Below, piece after piece: positions 5,872 through 11,928 of a stretch of 13,015 nt of DNA. Each line of letters opens with the position of its first letter. Positions within the stretch are counted from its first letter, which is position 1. The notes below the pieces were generated by a model that was not told the DNA's origin, ran no database searches, and saw only the letters and a program-made list of their open reading frames with translations. Position numbers and translations under genes: made by a program. Source of the DNA: JANQLU01 sp964434955 (GTDB lineage Bacteria > Planctomycetota > Planctomycetia > Pirellulales > Pirellulaceae); assembly GCA_964434955.1 (NCBI GenBank), contig CAYSXI010000152.1, forward strand, positions 1-13,015, read 5' to 3'.

Positions 5872-7120
5872 ATTTTTTGGAAGTCTTATTCGAGGATTCT
5901 TTCCATTTCTTAATGGCGCTCTTTCGCTGCTCGTCCTTTTCGAAACCGTACTGTGGCAAAAGCGAAGTCGAGGAATAGCTTGAGGTGTCAAGCTTGATCA
6001 TGCCAAAGTCTTTATGGTCTTTTTTGTTTAACGTGATCAAACAATCCAACGCGATGTCGCAGAGTTTAACCTCAAGTGACTTGCGTGCATTGGGTTGATA
6101 AATCGAAGTGGCTCGCGAGTTGTTGTCGATCAGGGGTTCGATCATCTTCAGATGCGATTTGTCGCCATTGTTTCGGACGAACAAAATCGCTTGATATTTG
6201 AAGCTCGCAGAAGTTGCAGATTTGTTGTCCAAAAGAATCTTGGCAAATCGCCACGACTCATCCTTGGCCCCAATGTTGATGGCAATGTTCATCCGCCGAG
6301 CGGTCATCGAATCGTAGGTTTTGGCGTTCGATAACCATCGTTTGACGGCTCGCAGCAGCATGGCATTTGCATTCTTCGAATTTGCCAAGTCGTGAAAACC
6401 TTCGTCTTGAAGCCAGTTGCTGATTCTGCTGTTCATGGAAAGGGTGCGGGCCTTGGCCGATTCGGCCGCTTCCGACATCACCATCATGAAAATCAGGGCT
6501 TCCTGAACGGGTTCGGATTTGAATCCGGCCGTATAACGTTTGTTGTCGATTTCAATCCTTGCCATTTCATTGAAGATCGTCTCGATCTTTTGAGGCGTCT
6601 TTTCAATGGCCGTCATCGCATCAGGGAATCGTTTCTGGCAATTGACGAAGAATTGGCGCGTCTTTTTTGTATCGCCCAAGGTGACGGAAACCCGTTTCCA
6701 GCCGGACAGTCCCAAAGACTCAGCGGACGCAGCTCCGTTGAGGAATTTTGCCAGACGCTTTTCGTAGCCGGTCAACTCGATCACGCGAATCAATCGCTTG
6801 ATTCGAAATCGAACTTCCGAATCCGGGGCGCGGAGGTTGGTTCGCAACTGGTCGACGGCAGGTTCACCAATCTCAAGTAGAGCCTGGTAAGCCGCCTCAC
6901 GTTCACCGTAATCGTCGTCACCCAGTTGCTTTATCAACTTGGCGATTTTGGTCTCGTCCTGCAGGCGATTTAAGACAGAATCGCCCGAAAAACGCCCGTC
7001 GGCCGATGACCGATTTTCATCTGCATTTGGGGAATTCTCCCAAGCGTCCGCACTTGCGGCGTGAAAGTTCGTGATGGCAAAGAAACTTGCCAGCATCGCG
7101 AAACGGAGAGAACGAGGCAT
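5870..7120 (-). CDS. Exported HEAT-repeat-like protein, planctomycete type
   Basis: 416 aa from an ATG at 7120, chosen because it begins a signal peptide (MPRSLR, hydrophobic 7-19, cleavage after ASA at about 24) and is preceded by GGGAAG. After an acidic, Ser/Asn-rich stretch (25-50) comes a HEAT-like repeat pair at about 56-115: KLIKQLGDDDYGEREAAYQA, LLEIGEPAVDQLRTNLRA, then SEVRFRIKRLI. A central helical region (120-340) contains GLSGWKRVSVTLGD (137-150). The C-terminus GFEKDEQRKSAIKKWKES resembles the ends of many secreted planctomycete HEAT proteins. HEAT arrays are protein-binding scaffolds; no catalytic residues are visible, so a periplasmic binding role is inference. First gene of a two-gene unit with the DUF2071 gene. 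Confidence 0.75.
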   Translation of the reverse strand: MPRSLRFAMLASFFAITNFHAASADAWENSPNADENRSSADGRFSGDSVLNRLQDETKIAKLIKQLGDDDYGEREAAYQALLEIGEPAVDQLRTNLRAPDSEVRFRIKRLIRVIELTGYEKRLAKFLNGAASAESLGLSGWKRVSVTLGDTKKTRQFFVNCQKRFPDAMTAIEKTPQKIETIFNEMARIEIDNKRYTAGFKSEPVQEALIFMMVMSEAAESAKARTLSMNSRISNWLQDEGFHDLANSKNANAMLLRAVKRWLSNAKTYDSMTARRMNIAINIGAKDESWRFAKILLDNKSATSASFKYQAILFVRNNGDKSHLKMIEPLIDNNSRATSIYQPNARKSLEVKLCDIALDCLITLNKKDHKDFGMIKLDTSSYSSTSLLPQYGFEKDEQRKSAIKKWKESSNKTSKK

Positions 7121-7175
7121 ACTCTTCCCAATATCCCGTAAATTAGTTGTGACCCAGAGAAAATCTCCCAATCCC

Positions 7176-7205
7176 ATTCTACACGAAAAATTGAAAAGAC
7201 GTCTA
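7176..7205 (-). promoter_or_regulatory. Candidate promoter of the HEAT/DUF2071 pair
   Basis: On the minus strand TAGACG (7205-7200) and TAGAAT (7181-7176) are 18 bp apart, matching consensus at 4 of 6 and 5 of 6 positions. The -10 is about 55 nt before the ATG at 7120. Consensus matching only. Confidence 0.4.
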
Positions 7206-7258
7206 TCTTATCTTCACGAAGCCAGGGCACCCCGTCGAAATTCGAGGAGCTGTTGAGG

Positions 7259-7284
7259 ACTCCCATATATTTGGGGAGTTTCTC
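7259..7284. repeat. Nested inverted repeats upstream of the HEAT/DUF2071 promoter
   Basis: ACTCCC (7259-7264) and GGGAGT (7274-7279) form a 6-bp inverted repeat with a 9-nt AT-rich loop. The right arm also pairs with the following CTCC (GGAGTTTCTCC, 7275-7285). The element lies about 54 bp upstream of the predicted -35 and 110 bp after the desaturase stop, so it could be an operator, a decayed terminator or chance. Confidence 0.4.
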
Positions 7285-7325
7285 CACCCTAATTTGAAAA
7301 AGAAGTCGGCCAGTTTGAGGCTGCA

Positions 7326-7382
7326 CTTTTGCCAGAAGCGAACTGGCAAAAGCGAACGACTCATTTTGCTTCGGCAAGCAAA
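7326..7382. repeat. Two hairpins just downstream of the desaturase gene
   Basis: CTTTTGCCA (7326-7334) and TGGCAAAAG (7344-7352) are perfect 9-bp arms around a 9-nt loop. Nearer the stop, TTTGCTT (7365-7371) and AAGCAAA (7376-7382) are perfect 7-bp arms around CGGC. Both fall within 70 nt after the desaturase stop. Neither is followed by a T run on the minus strand, so they are not standard intrinsic terminators; they may be 3'-end processing or stability structures, or help termination. Confidence 0.5.
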
Positions 7383-7395
7383 TTTGGTTCTGGCT

Positions 7396-8421
7396 TTAGT
7401 GCTGCTTGGCAGCCAAGGCTTCGTCGCTAGGCAATTTTACATTCCAAGCCAAACCAAGGATCTGCATCGTTCGAATCACCATCCAACTGGTGTCAATTTG
7501 CCACCAGCGAAGACCGTGACGGGCTGAAGTTGGAAAGGCGTGATGATTGTTGTGCCAGCCTTCGCCGAAACCAACCACTCCACAGAGGAAGTTGTTCGTC
7601 GAGTGGTCACCCGATTTGTACGGACGGCTGCCGAATACGTGGCAGACCGAGTTAATGGACCACGTCAAATGGTGGGTGAAGAAAATTCGTACGAGTCCGC
7701 CCCAAACCAGGCCAAGAAACGCGCCGAACCAAATGCTCGTGTCGCCAAGAAAGTAAGCCGCCCCTGCACCAAGCGCCGTGGGAATTCCCAAGCTCAACAA
7801 AACGAAAATCCAGTACATTTTGTTGCACCAGATCAGCATCTTGTCCTTCAACAAATCGGGAACGTATTTTTCAAGTTCTGGCTCCGACCAGTATCCGGCA
7901 AACAGCCAACCGACTTGCGAATACCACAAACCTTTAATCATGCCCCAAAAATTATCGCCATGAAGATGCGGCGAATGAGGGTCACCGTGTTGGTCGCTCC
8001 GTCCGTGATGTTTGCGATGGATCGCGCACCAGGTCAACGGAGCGCCTTCTACGGAAAGTGCGCCCAGCGACATCCAGATGACGCGAACCCAACGATAAGT
8101 CTCAAAGGATCGGTGAGTAAGCAGGCGATGAAAACCGACAGTGATGCCAAGGCCGCTGAGAGCCCAACCACCGACAAACAACAAAAGGTAAGGCCAGCCC
8201 ATCCAACCGTATTGCCAAAGCAGAACGATTGCTGTGATCACACCAACAAAAGGCATAATGACCGCAATTGCCATCGCGATCTTCTGGCCCATGGGCGCGT
8301 CAGGAATCTCATGCGAGTGATCGTGATTTTCTTCAGGAACGTTAACTTGAGAATTGGATTGATCGTTATTCTTACGATTCGCTTTTTTGCGGCGTCTGGC
8401 CGGAGGATTTTTGACGGTCAT
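7396..8421 (-). CDS. Acyl-CoA / fatty acid delta-9-type desaturase (membrane di-iron)
   Basis: 341 aa from the ATG at 8421; a TTG at 8433 would add 4 residues and neither has a strong ribosome-binding site. The protein carries the complete histidine set of the acyl-CoA desaturase family: HRLLTH (98-103), HRKHH (135-139), HNNHH (290-294) and the extra NSVCH (257-261). Family signatures WCAIHRKHHGRSDQHGDPHS and FGEGWHNNHHAFPTSARHGL are almost textbook. Hydrophobic pairs at about 49-69/76-95 and 203-222/229-247 give the expected four membrane spans. It would introduce a cis double bond into acyl chains using O2 and reduced electron carriers, adjusting membrane fluidity. The first 45 residues are unusual: a basic stretch (8-19), then HDHSH (33-37). 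Acyl-CoA versus acyl-lipid substrate cannot be settled here. Confidence 0.93.
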   Translation of the reverse strand: MTVKNPPARRRKKANRKNNDQSNSQVNVPEENHDHSHEIPDAPMGQKIAMAIAVIMPFVGVITAIVLLWQYGWMGWPYLLLFVGGWALSGLGITVGFHRLLTHRSFETYRWVRVIWMSLGALSVEGAPLTWCAIHRKHHGRSDQHGDPHSPHLHGDNFWGMIKGLWYSQVGWLFAGYWSEPELEKYVPDLLKDKMLIWCNKMYWIFVLLSLGIPTALGAGAAYFLGDTSIWFGAFLGLVWGGLVRIFFTHHLTWSINSVCHVFGSRPYKSGDHSTNNFLCGVVGFGEGWHNNHHAFPTSARHGLRWWQIDTSWMVIRTMQILGLAWNVKLPSDEALAAKQH

Positions 8422-8452
8422 TAATGAATTCAAATAAGACTAAATGGATCTT

Positions 8453-8469
8453 CCTTTGAGTCCCAAAGG
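8453..8469. repeat. Palindrome in the desaturase leader
   Basis: CCTTTG and CAAAGG form a perfect 6-bp inverted repeat with a 5-nt centre (AGTCC). It is about 32 bp upstream of the desaturase ATG, where an operator or a leader hairpin could act. No known regulator site is recognised. Confidence 0.45.
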
Positions 8470-8781
8470 ATTCGAACCTGTTCAAGCAAGGTTGGAGCAG
8501 ACTCTCTTTATATCTATCCGAGGGTTTTCCCGAAATGCTAGTTGGAATGTTTCAGTAATTTGGGCAAAGAATTAAATTTCTTCTAATGCGGTATAAATTC
8601 CAGCAAACCCTTGGTTCTGGCTTGACAATTCACCTTGCCGCAATCCCCTTTCCGCACTTTGGATTTGGATTAATTCATCAAAACCGCGATTGATTGGACA
8701 ATTTGCTGGCGCCCGCCAGATTCCGAGACCGACCGGCCCCATTGAAGAATTCGCTATATGCTGTCAAAACGAAATCCAGTC

Positions 8782-8786
8782 AGGAG
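8782..8786 (+). promoter_or_regulatory. Ribosome-binding site fixing the HAD start
   Basis: AGGAG lies 5 nt before the ATG at 8792. It selects this codon over an upstream in-frame TTG at 8690, and the protein then begins just before the HAD motif I, as expected. Confidence 0.85.
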
Positions 8787-8791
8787 CGCAC

Positions 8792-9478
8792 ATGAACATA
8801 CATCTTTTGTTTGATATTGATGGAACACTATTGCTTTCCGGCGGAGCTGGATGGAAAGCGATGAAGGTCGCATTTTCAAAGCATTTTGAAATCGAGGAAT
8901 TTGAGACGGTTCCCGTACACGGTCGTACGGACCGCGGAATCGTTGCCGAGCTTTTTGCGAACACGGAGATCGAAGATACCGAATTGAATCGGGAAAAATT
9001 CTTCGAATGTTACCTTGAACAGCTGCCGCATAGCCTTCAGAGCAGCGACGGTTCGCTTTTACCTAAAGTGAGTCAGCTTCTGGATTCGCTTGCCTCTCGA
9101 AATGACGTGACGATGGGGCTTTTGACAGGAAACATTGAACCGGCGGCTTGGGCGAAAGTAAGGCACTTCGGTATCGACCATCATTTCCAATTTGGCGGGT
9201 TCGGTGGGCAGGATCAACACCGCAACCAGGTTGCCGAACGTGCCTGGAACGCCGCCAAAAAGTTGTCGCCGGACTTGGAACCGAGTAAAACGATTGTCCT
9301 CGGCGATACGACGCGCGACGTCGAGTGCGCCCGATGGATTGACTGCCACTGTATCGGTGTTTTGACAGGTGGTTCCAGCGCGGACGAAATGGCGAAGGCG
9401 AACCCGGATTTGCTATTCGAGGACTTCTCAGACACAGACGCCGTCCTAAGTGGGATCGAGCAGCTGGTGGGCGTTTAG
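8792..9478 (+). CDS. HAD-superfamily phosphatase (phosphoglycolate phosphatase-like)
   Basis: 228 aa. HAD motif I is FDIDGT with nucleophile D8 and acid D10. An alpha-helical cap follows (about 17-85, including VHGRTDRGIV). Motif II is LLTGN with T112. A basic residue for motif III is probably R144 in DQHRNQ. Motif IV is VLGDTTRD with D172 and D176. The order, cap placement and length fit subfamily IA phosphatases such as phosphoglycolate phosphatase. It would hydrolyse a small phosphorylated metabolite in the cytoplasm; the exact substrate cannot be read from the sequence. The start is fixed by AGGAG at 8782. It is a lone plus-strand gene, divergent from the desaturase and convergent with the polysaccharide operon, with which its stop codon overlaps (TTAG at 9475-9478). 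Confidence 0.88.
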   Translation: MNIHLLFDIDGTLLLSGGAGWKAMKVAFSKHFEIEEFETVPVHGRTDRGIVAELFANTEIEDTELNREKFFECYLEQLPHSLQSSDGSLLPKVSQLLDSLASRNDVTMGLLTGNIEPAAWAKVRHFGIDHHFQFGGFGGQDQHRNQVAERAWNAAKKLSPDLEPSKTIVLGDTTRDVECARWIDCHCIGVLTGGSSADEMAKANPDLLFEDFSDTDAVLSGIEQLVGV

Positions 9479-10728
9479 GTTGCTCGGGTCGATTCGCGAT
9501 GCTCAAACGCAAGCAAGCCAATTGGAATCGCGAGGAACAACACAAAATGACGCCAGTGTACGGTGTCAATTGAGAAACTGTTGGACATGATTCCCCAAAA
9601 GATCGCGCCGCAGACAATGTAGATGTGCACGTAACGCCCGCACTTCGCGATTCGTTTCCAAACGTCGCTGCACCAGGCGAACAGAAAAATCAGCAAGCCG
9701 ATCAAGCCAAGGGTCCCGTGCTCAACCCAGGTCCGCAAAAACAAACTGTGGACATCATGCACATAAAGGAAATTGTCTTTGTTCCAACTTCCGGGGCCAA
9801 TGCCGGCCGGCACTCGTCCGACGGTTTCCAGGATGTGTTGTTGATTGAGGAAACGTTCGTCGTCGTAGGATTGATAGGAGAATCGCTCAAAGAAAAAATC
9901 CATCAACCCGGTGCCGAACAAAACAACCGCAACGACAATCGTTGCAAGGGCCGCAACGGGAAGGAGCCGCCAAAGAATGGAAGAAGTTGCGGCCCGGTAT
10001 TGGGGTACCCACCAAAACAGGACGGTCAATACAAACCAGCTCACGGCCGCCGCCAGGAACGCTCCGCGCGAAAAGGTAAGGATGATTGCCAGACAGTAAA
10101 CTGAGAGGCATACCGTTTGCCACAATTGGATGCGTCGAAAGCGAATCACATCCGTCAAAATCAAAACACTTCCGGCAACGAGAAAAGGTCCCAATACATT
10201 GGCATCTTTGAATGTGGATCGAATTCGAAGGCCAACTTCGGTCAGCATGAACATTTCCCAATGCGGAATCATCCGAAACCGGGCAAGGATTCCAATCATC
10301 GCGGTGACAAACGCGGCAAAGATAAATGCACGTTTGATTGTTTCGAAAGCTTCCGGACCGTAGCGACCGACAAGGCTGACAATCAGTAGTCCGTAAATCG
10401 TCAGGTAGATCGTGATCGCGTAGTACCGAAACGCCGGGGCAATTTCGAATGCCATCGCCAGCGAAATGGTATTCATCAAAAGAAAGATGAAGCCACCGAA
10501 ATAGAGGACCGGATTGATCGGTTTGCGAATGACGAAATGCCCGGTCAGGAAAAGAAATGGAAAACAGAGCAAGAAGGCCAAGTCGCAGGGCGCCGGCTCA
10601 AACATCACGATGCTGCTCGTCGCTGTCATGGCAATCAAGCTCCAGCGCACATGTCCCGGCATCGAAGCCGCTTCGTCGCGCTCCGCCACGTCAACCGGAA
10701 TCAAGTTGGAGTTGGCTGCAAGTTCCAT
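9475..10728 (-). CDS. O-antigen ligase/polymerase family membrane protein (Wzy/WaaL type)
   Basis: 417 aa with about ten to twelve hydrophobic segments over its whole length (from about 30 to 407). The family's Wzy_C-type features are present: RSTFKDANVLGPFLV (170-184), LTFSRGAFLAA with R221, then a long periplasmic loop (about 276-325) with GIGPGSW and VHDVHSLFLRTWVEHGTLG (H327, E336, H337). Proteins of this type polymerise or transfer undecaprenyl-linked glycans on the outer face of the inner membrane; ligase and polymerase cannot be told apart by sequence alone. It is the last gene of the minus-strand operon, starting 3 nt after the glycosyltransferase stop (TAGACCATG) with no good ribosome-binding site of its own, so translation probably depends on coupling. 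Its stop overlaps that of the HAD gene by 4 nt. Confidence 0.88.
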   Translation of the reverse strand: MELAANSNLIPVDVAERDEAASMPGHVRWSLIAMTATSSIVMFEPAPCDLAFLLCFPFLFLTGHFVIRKPINPVLYFGGFIFLLMNTISLAMAFEIAPAFRYYAITIYLTIYGLLIVSLVGRYGPEAFETIKRAFIFAAFVTAMIGILARFRMIPHWEMFMLTEVGLRIRSTFKDANVLGPFLVAGSVLILTDVIRFRRIQLWQTVCLSVYCLAIILTFSRGAFLAAAVSWFVLTVLFWWVPQYRAATSSILWRLLPVAALATIVVAVVLFGTGLMDFFFERFSYQSYDDERFLNQQHILETVGRVPAGIGPGSWNKDNFLYVHDVHSLFLRTWVEHGTLGLIGLLIFLFAWCSDVWKRIAKCGRYVHIYIVCGAIFWGIMSNSFSIDTVHWRHFVLFLAIPIGLLAFEHRESTRAT

Positions 10729-10731
10729 GGT

Positions 10732-11928
10732 CTAAACGGCACTCATTTCTTGCTGAAGGTCGACACCAATCGGCTGGGCAGAAGTGCCCAGGAGACTTCG
10801 ATAGGCGTTGCTTGTCCGCTCGGCCATCAACCGCACGGAAAAGGTTTCCGCCTTCTTAAGTGCTGCTTCTCTCATCGCTACATGGTTGCTTTGAGTCAAC
10901 AAACGATTCATCGCGTTTCCAAATGCGCGGTCATCGCCAATCGGAACAACAAAACCGTTGTCGCCATCGTCGATTCCAAGGCTTGTTCCCCCGACTTTGG
11001 TTGCAATGACGGGAAGCCCCAATGATATTGCCTCCATCATGACGTAGGGCATTCCCTCGTAACGGCTGGGCATCAAGAAAGCATCAAATGCGGGCATCGT
11101 CTCGTTCGCCGTTCGGAATCCGAGCCAATCGATGCGATCATCAACGTCGAGTTCAACGGCCAGCCGCCGGCAGGCGTCCTCCAATGGGCCCGTTCCGACC
11201 ATTGCCAATCGAGACTGCGGGTGCTCACTTGCAATCATGGCGAAGCATCGGATGGCCATTTGGGGATTTTTTTGCTTTGCCAGTCGCCCCAGAAACCCGA
11301 ACACAAACGACGCCGAATCCATTTCCAGATTGTTGCGAACTTCCGTTTTTGTTTTCCATTGAATTGGCCGAAGTCCATTAGGGATCATCCGTCGGCGATC
11401 AGCTGGGATACCGATGGTCTCCATATGCGCATCTTCTTCGGGGGAAACCGCAATCACCAGGTGCCCCTTTCGCGAAAGCCGACGCTCCACCGTTGCAACG
11501 AGGTTCCTCGAAATCGCGCGTGACATCGGGTTCATCGAAAAAATTCCGTTTGGCGTATAAACCACCTTGGTTCGTTGCCGTATTTTTCCGATTCGACATA
11601 GCCCGCCTGCCTTGGTGCTGTGAGCATGAACGATGTCAAAAGGTCCTTCTTGTTCAAAACAAGCGAGGATTTGACGAGCCGCTTTGAGGTCCGACCAATG
11701 CGGCGCCCGACGCATTGGGATCTGCGAGAATTTGGCAGGATCAAATCCTCGAATTCGTTCCGAAAAATAATCGTCAACTCGATTAGGCGAATACACGAAA
11801 TGGGAATCGCATCCAAACTCCGGCAAATGTTCCATCAAATCCAGAACATGCCCGCCAACGCCGGCGTTCGACGCTTCAGTAACATGGAGGACACGAATTG
11901 GGTTTTGACGGTTCACCAGGGCTCCCAT
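10732..11928 (-). CDS. GT4-family glycosyltransferase (GT-B fold)
   Basis: 398 aa. The N-terminal Rossmann half opens with RVLHVTEASNAGVGGHVLDL (12-31), including the glycine-rich acceptor-side loop, and contains DIVHAHSTKAG (98-108). The C-terminal donor-binding half has VFGFLGRLAKQKNP (209-222, with R215 and K220 as the usual phosphate contacts), VGTGPLE (244-250) and PSRYEGMPYVMMEAISLGLP (287-306). The last carries the E-x7-E motif, E291 and E299. This is the standard retaining GT4 layout. It would act on the cytoplasmic side, adding a sugar to a lipid-linked glycan; sugar and linkage are unknown. Its ATG overlaps the flippase stop by one base (TAATG), and it is followed after 3 nt by the ligase gene, so all three are one operon. 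Confidence 0.92.
   Translation of the reverse strand: MGALVNRQNPIRVLHVTEASNAGVGGHVLDLMEHLPEFGCDSHFVYSPNRVDDYFSERIRGFDPAKFSQIPMRRAPHWSDLKAARQILACFEQEGPFDIVHAHSTKAGGLCRIGKIRQRTKVVYTPNGIFSMNPMSRAISRNLVATVERRLSRKGHLVIAVSPEEDAHMETIGIPADRRRMIPNGLRPIQWKTKTEVRNNLEMDSASFVFGFLGRLAKQKNPQMAIRCFAMIASEHPQSRLAMVGTGPLEDACRRLAVELDVDDRIDWLGFRTANETMPAFDAFLMPSRYEGMPYVMMEAISLGLPVIATKVGGTSLGIDDGDNGFVVPIGDDRAFGNAMNRLLTQSNHVAMREAALKKAETFSVRLMAERTSNAYRSLLGTSAQPIGVDLQQEMSAV

Larger units (their letters stand above)
8422..8791. other. Divergent intergenic region, 370 bp
   Basis: This lies between the desaturase (minus) and HAD phosphatase (plus) starts. It holds a 6-bp palindrome (8453-8469), a tRNA T-arm-like 11-mer (8468-8478), a perfect TTGACA on the plus strand (8622-8627) without a good -10 partner, and an AT-rich block (8560-8600). 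The plus-strand frame upstream of 8792 is open back to a TTG at 8690, but those residues do not look like part of the phosphatase. I cannot assign either promoter with confidence. Confidence 0.55.

Noticed and set aside
8420..8505. Possible tRNA gene on the minus strand, suggested by GGTTCGAATCC
   Set aside because: No 72-76 nt cloverleaf can be drawn: the acceptor-like partner is only about 40 nt away, the T stem has a mismatch, and there is no D-arm or anticodon arm.
8622..8627. Perfect TTGACA -35 upstream of the HAD gene
   Set aside because: There is no acceptable -10 hexamer at 15-19 bp downstream, so it is not called as a promoter.
8690..8791. N-terminal extension of the HAD protein to a TTG at 8690
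   Set aside because: The ATG at 8792 has an ideal AGGAG and starts 7 residues before motif I, as in family members. The extension resembles translated non-coding sequence.
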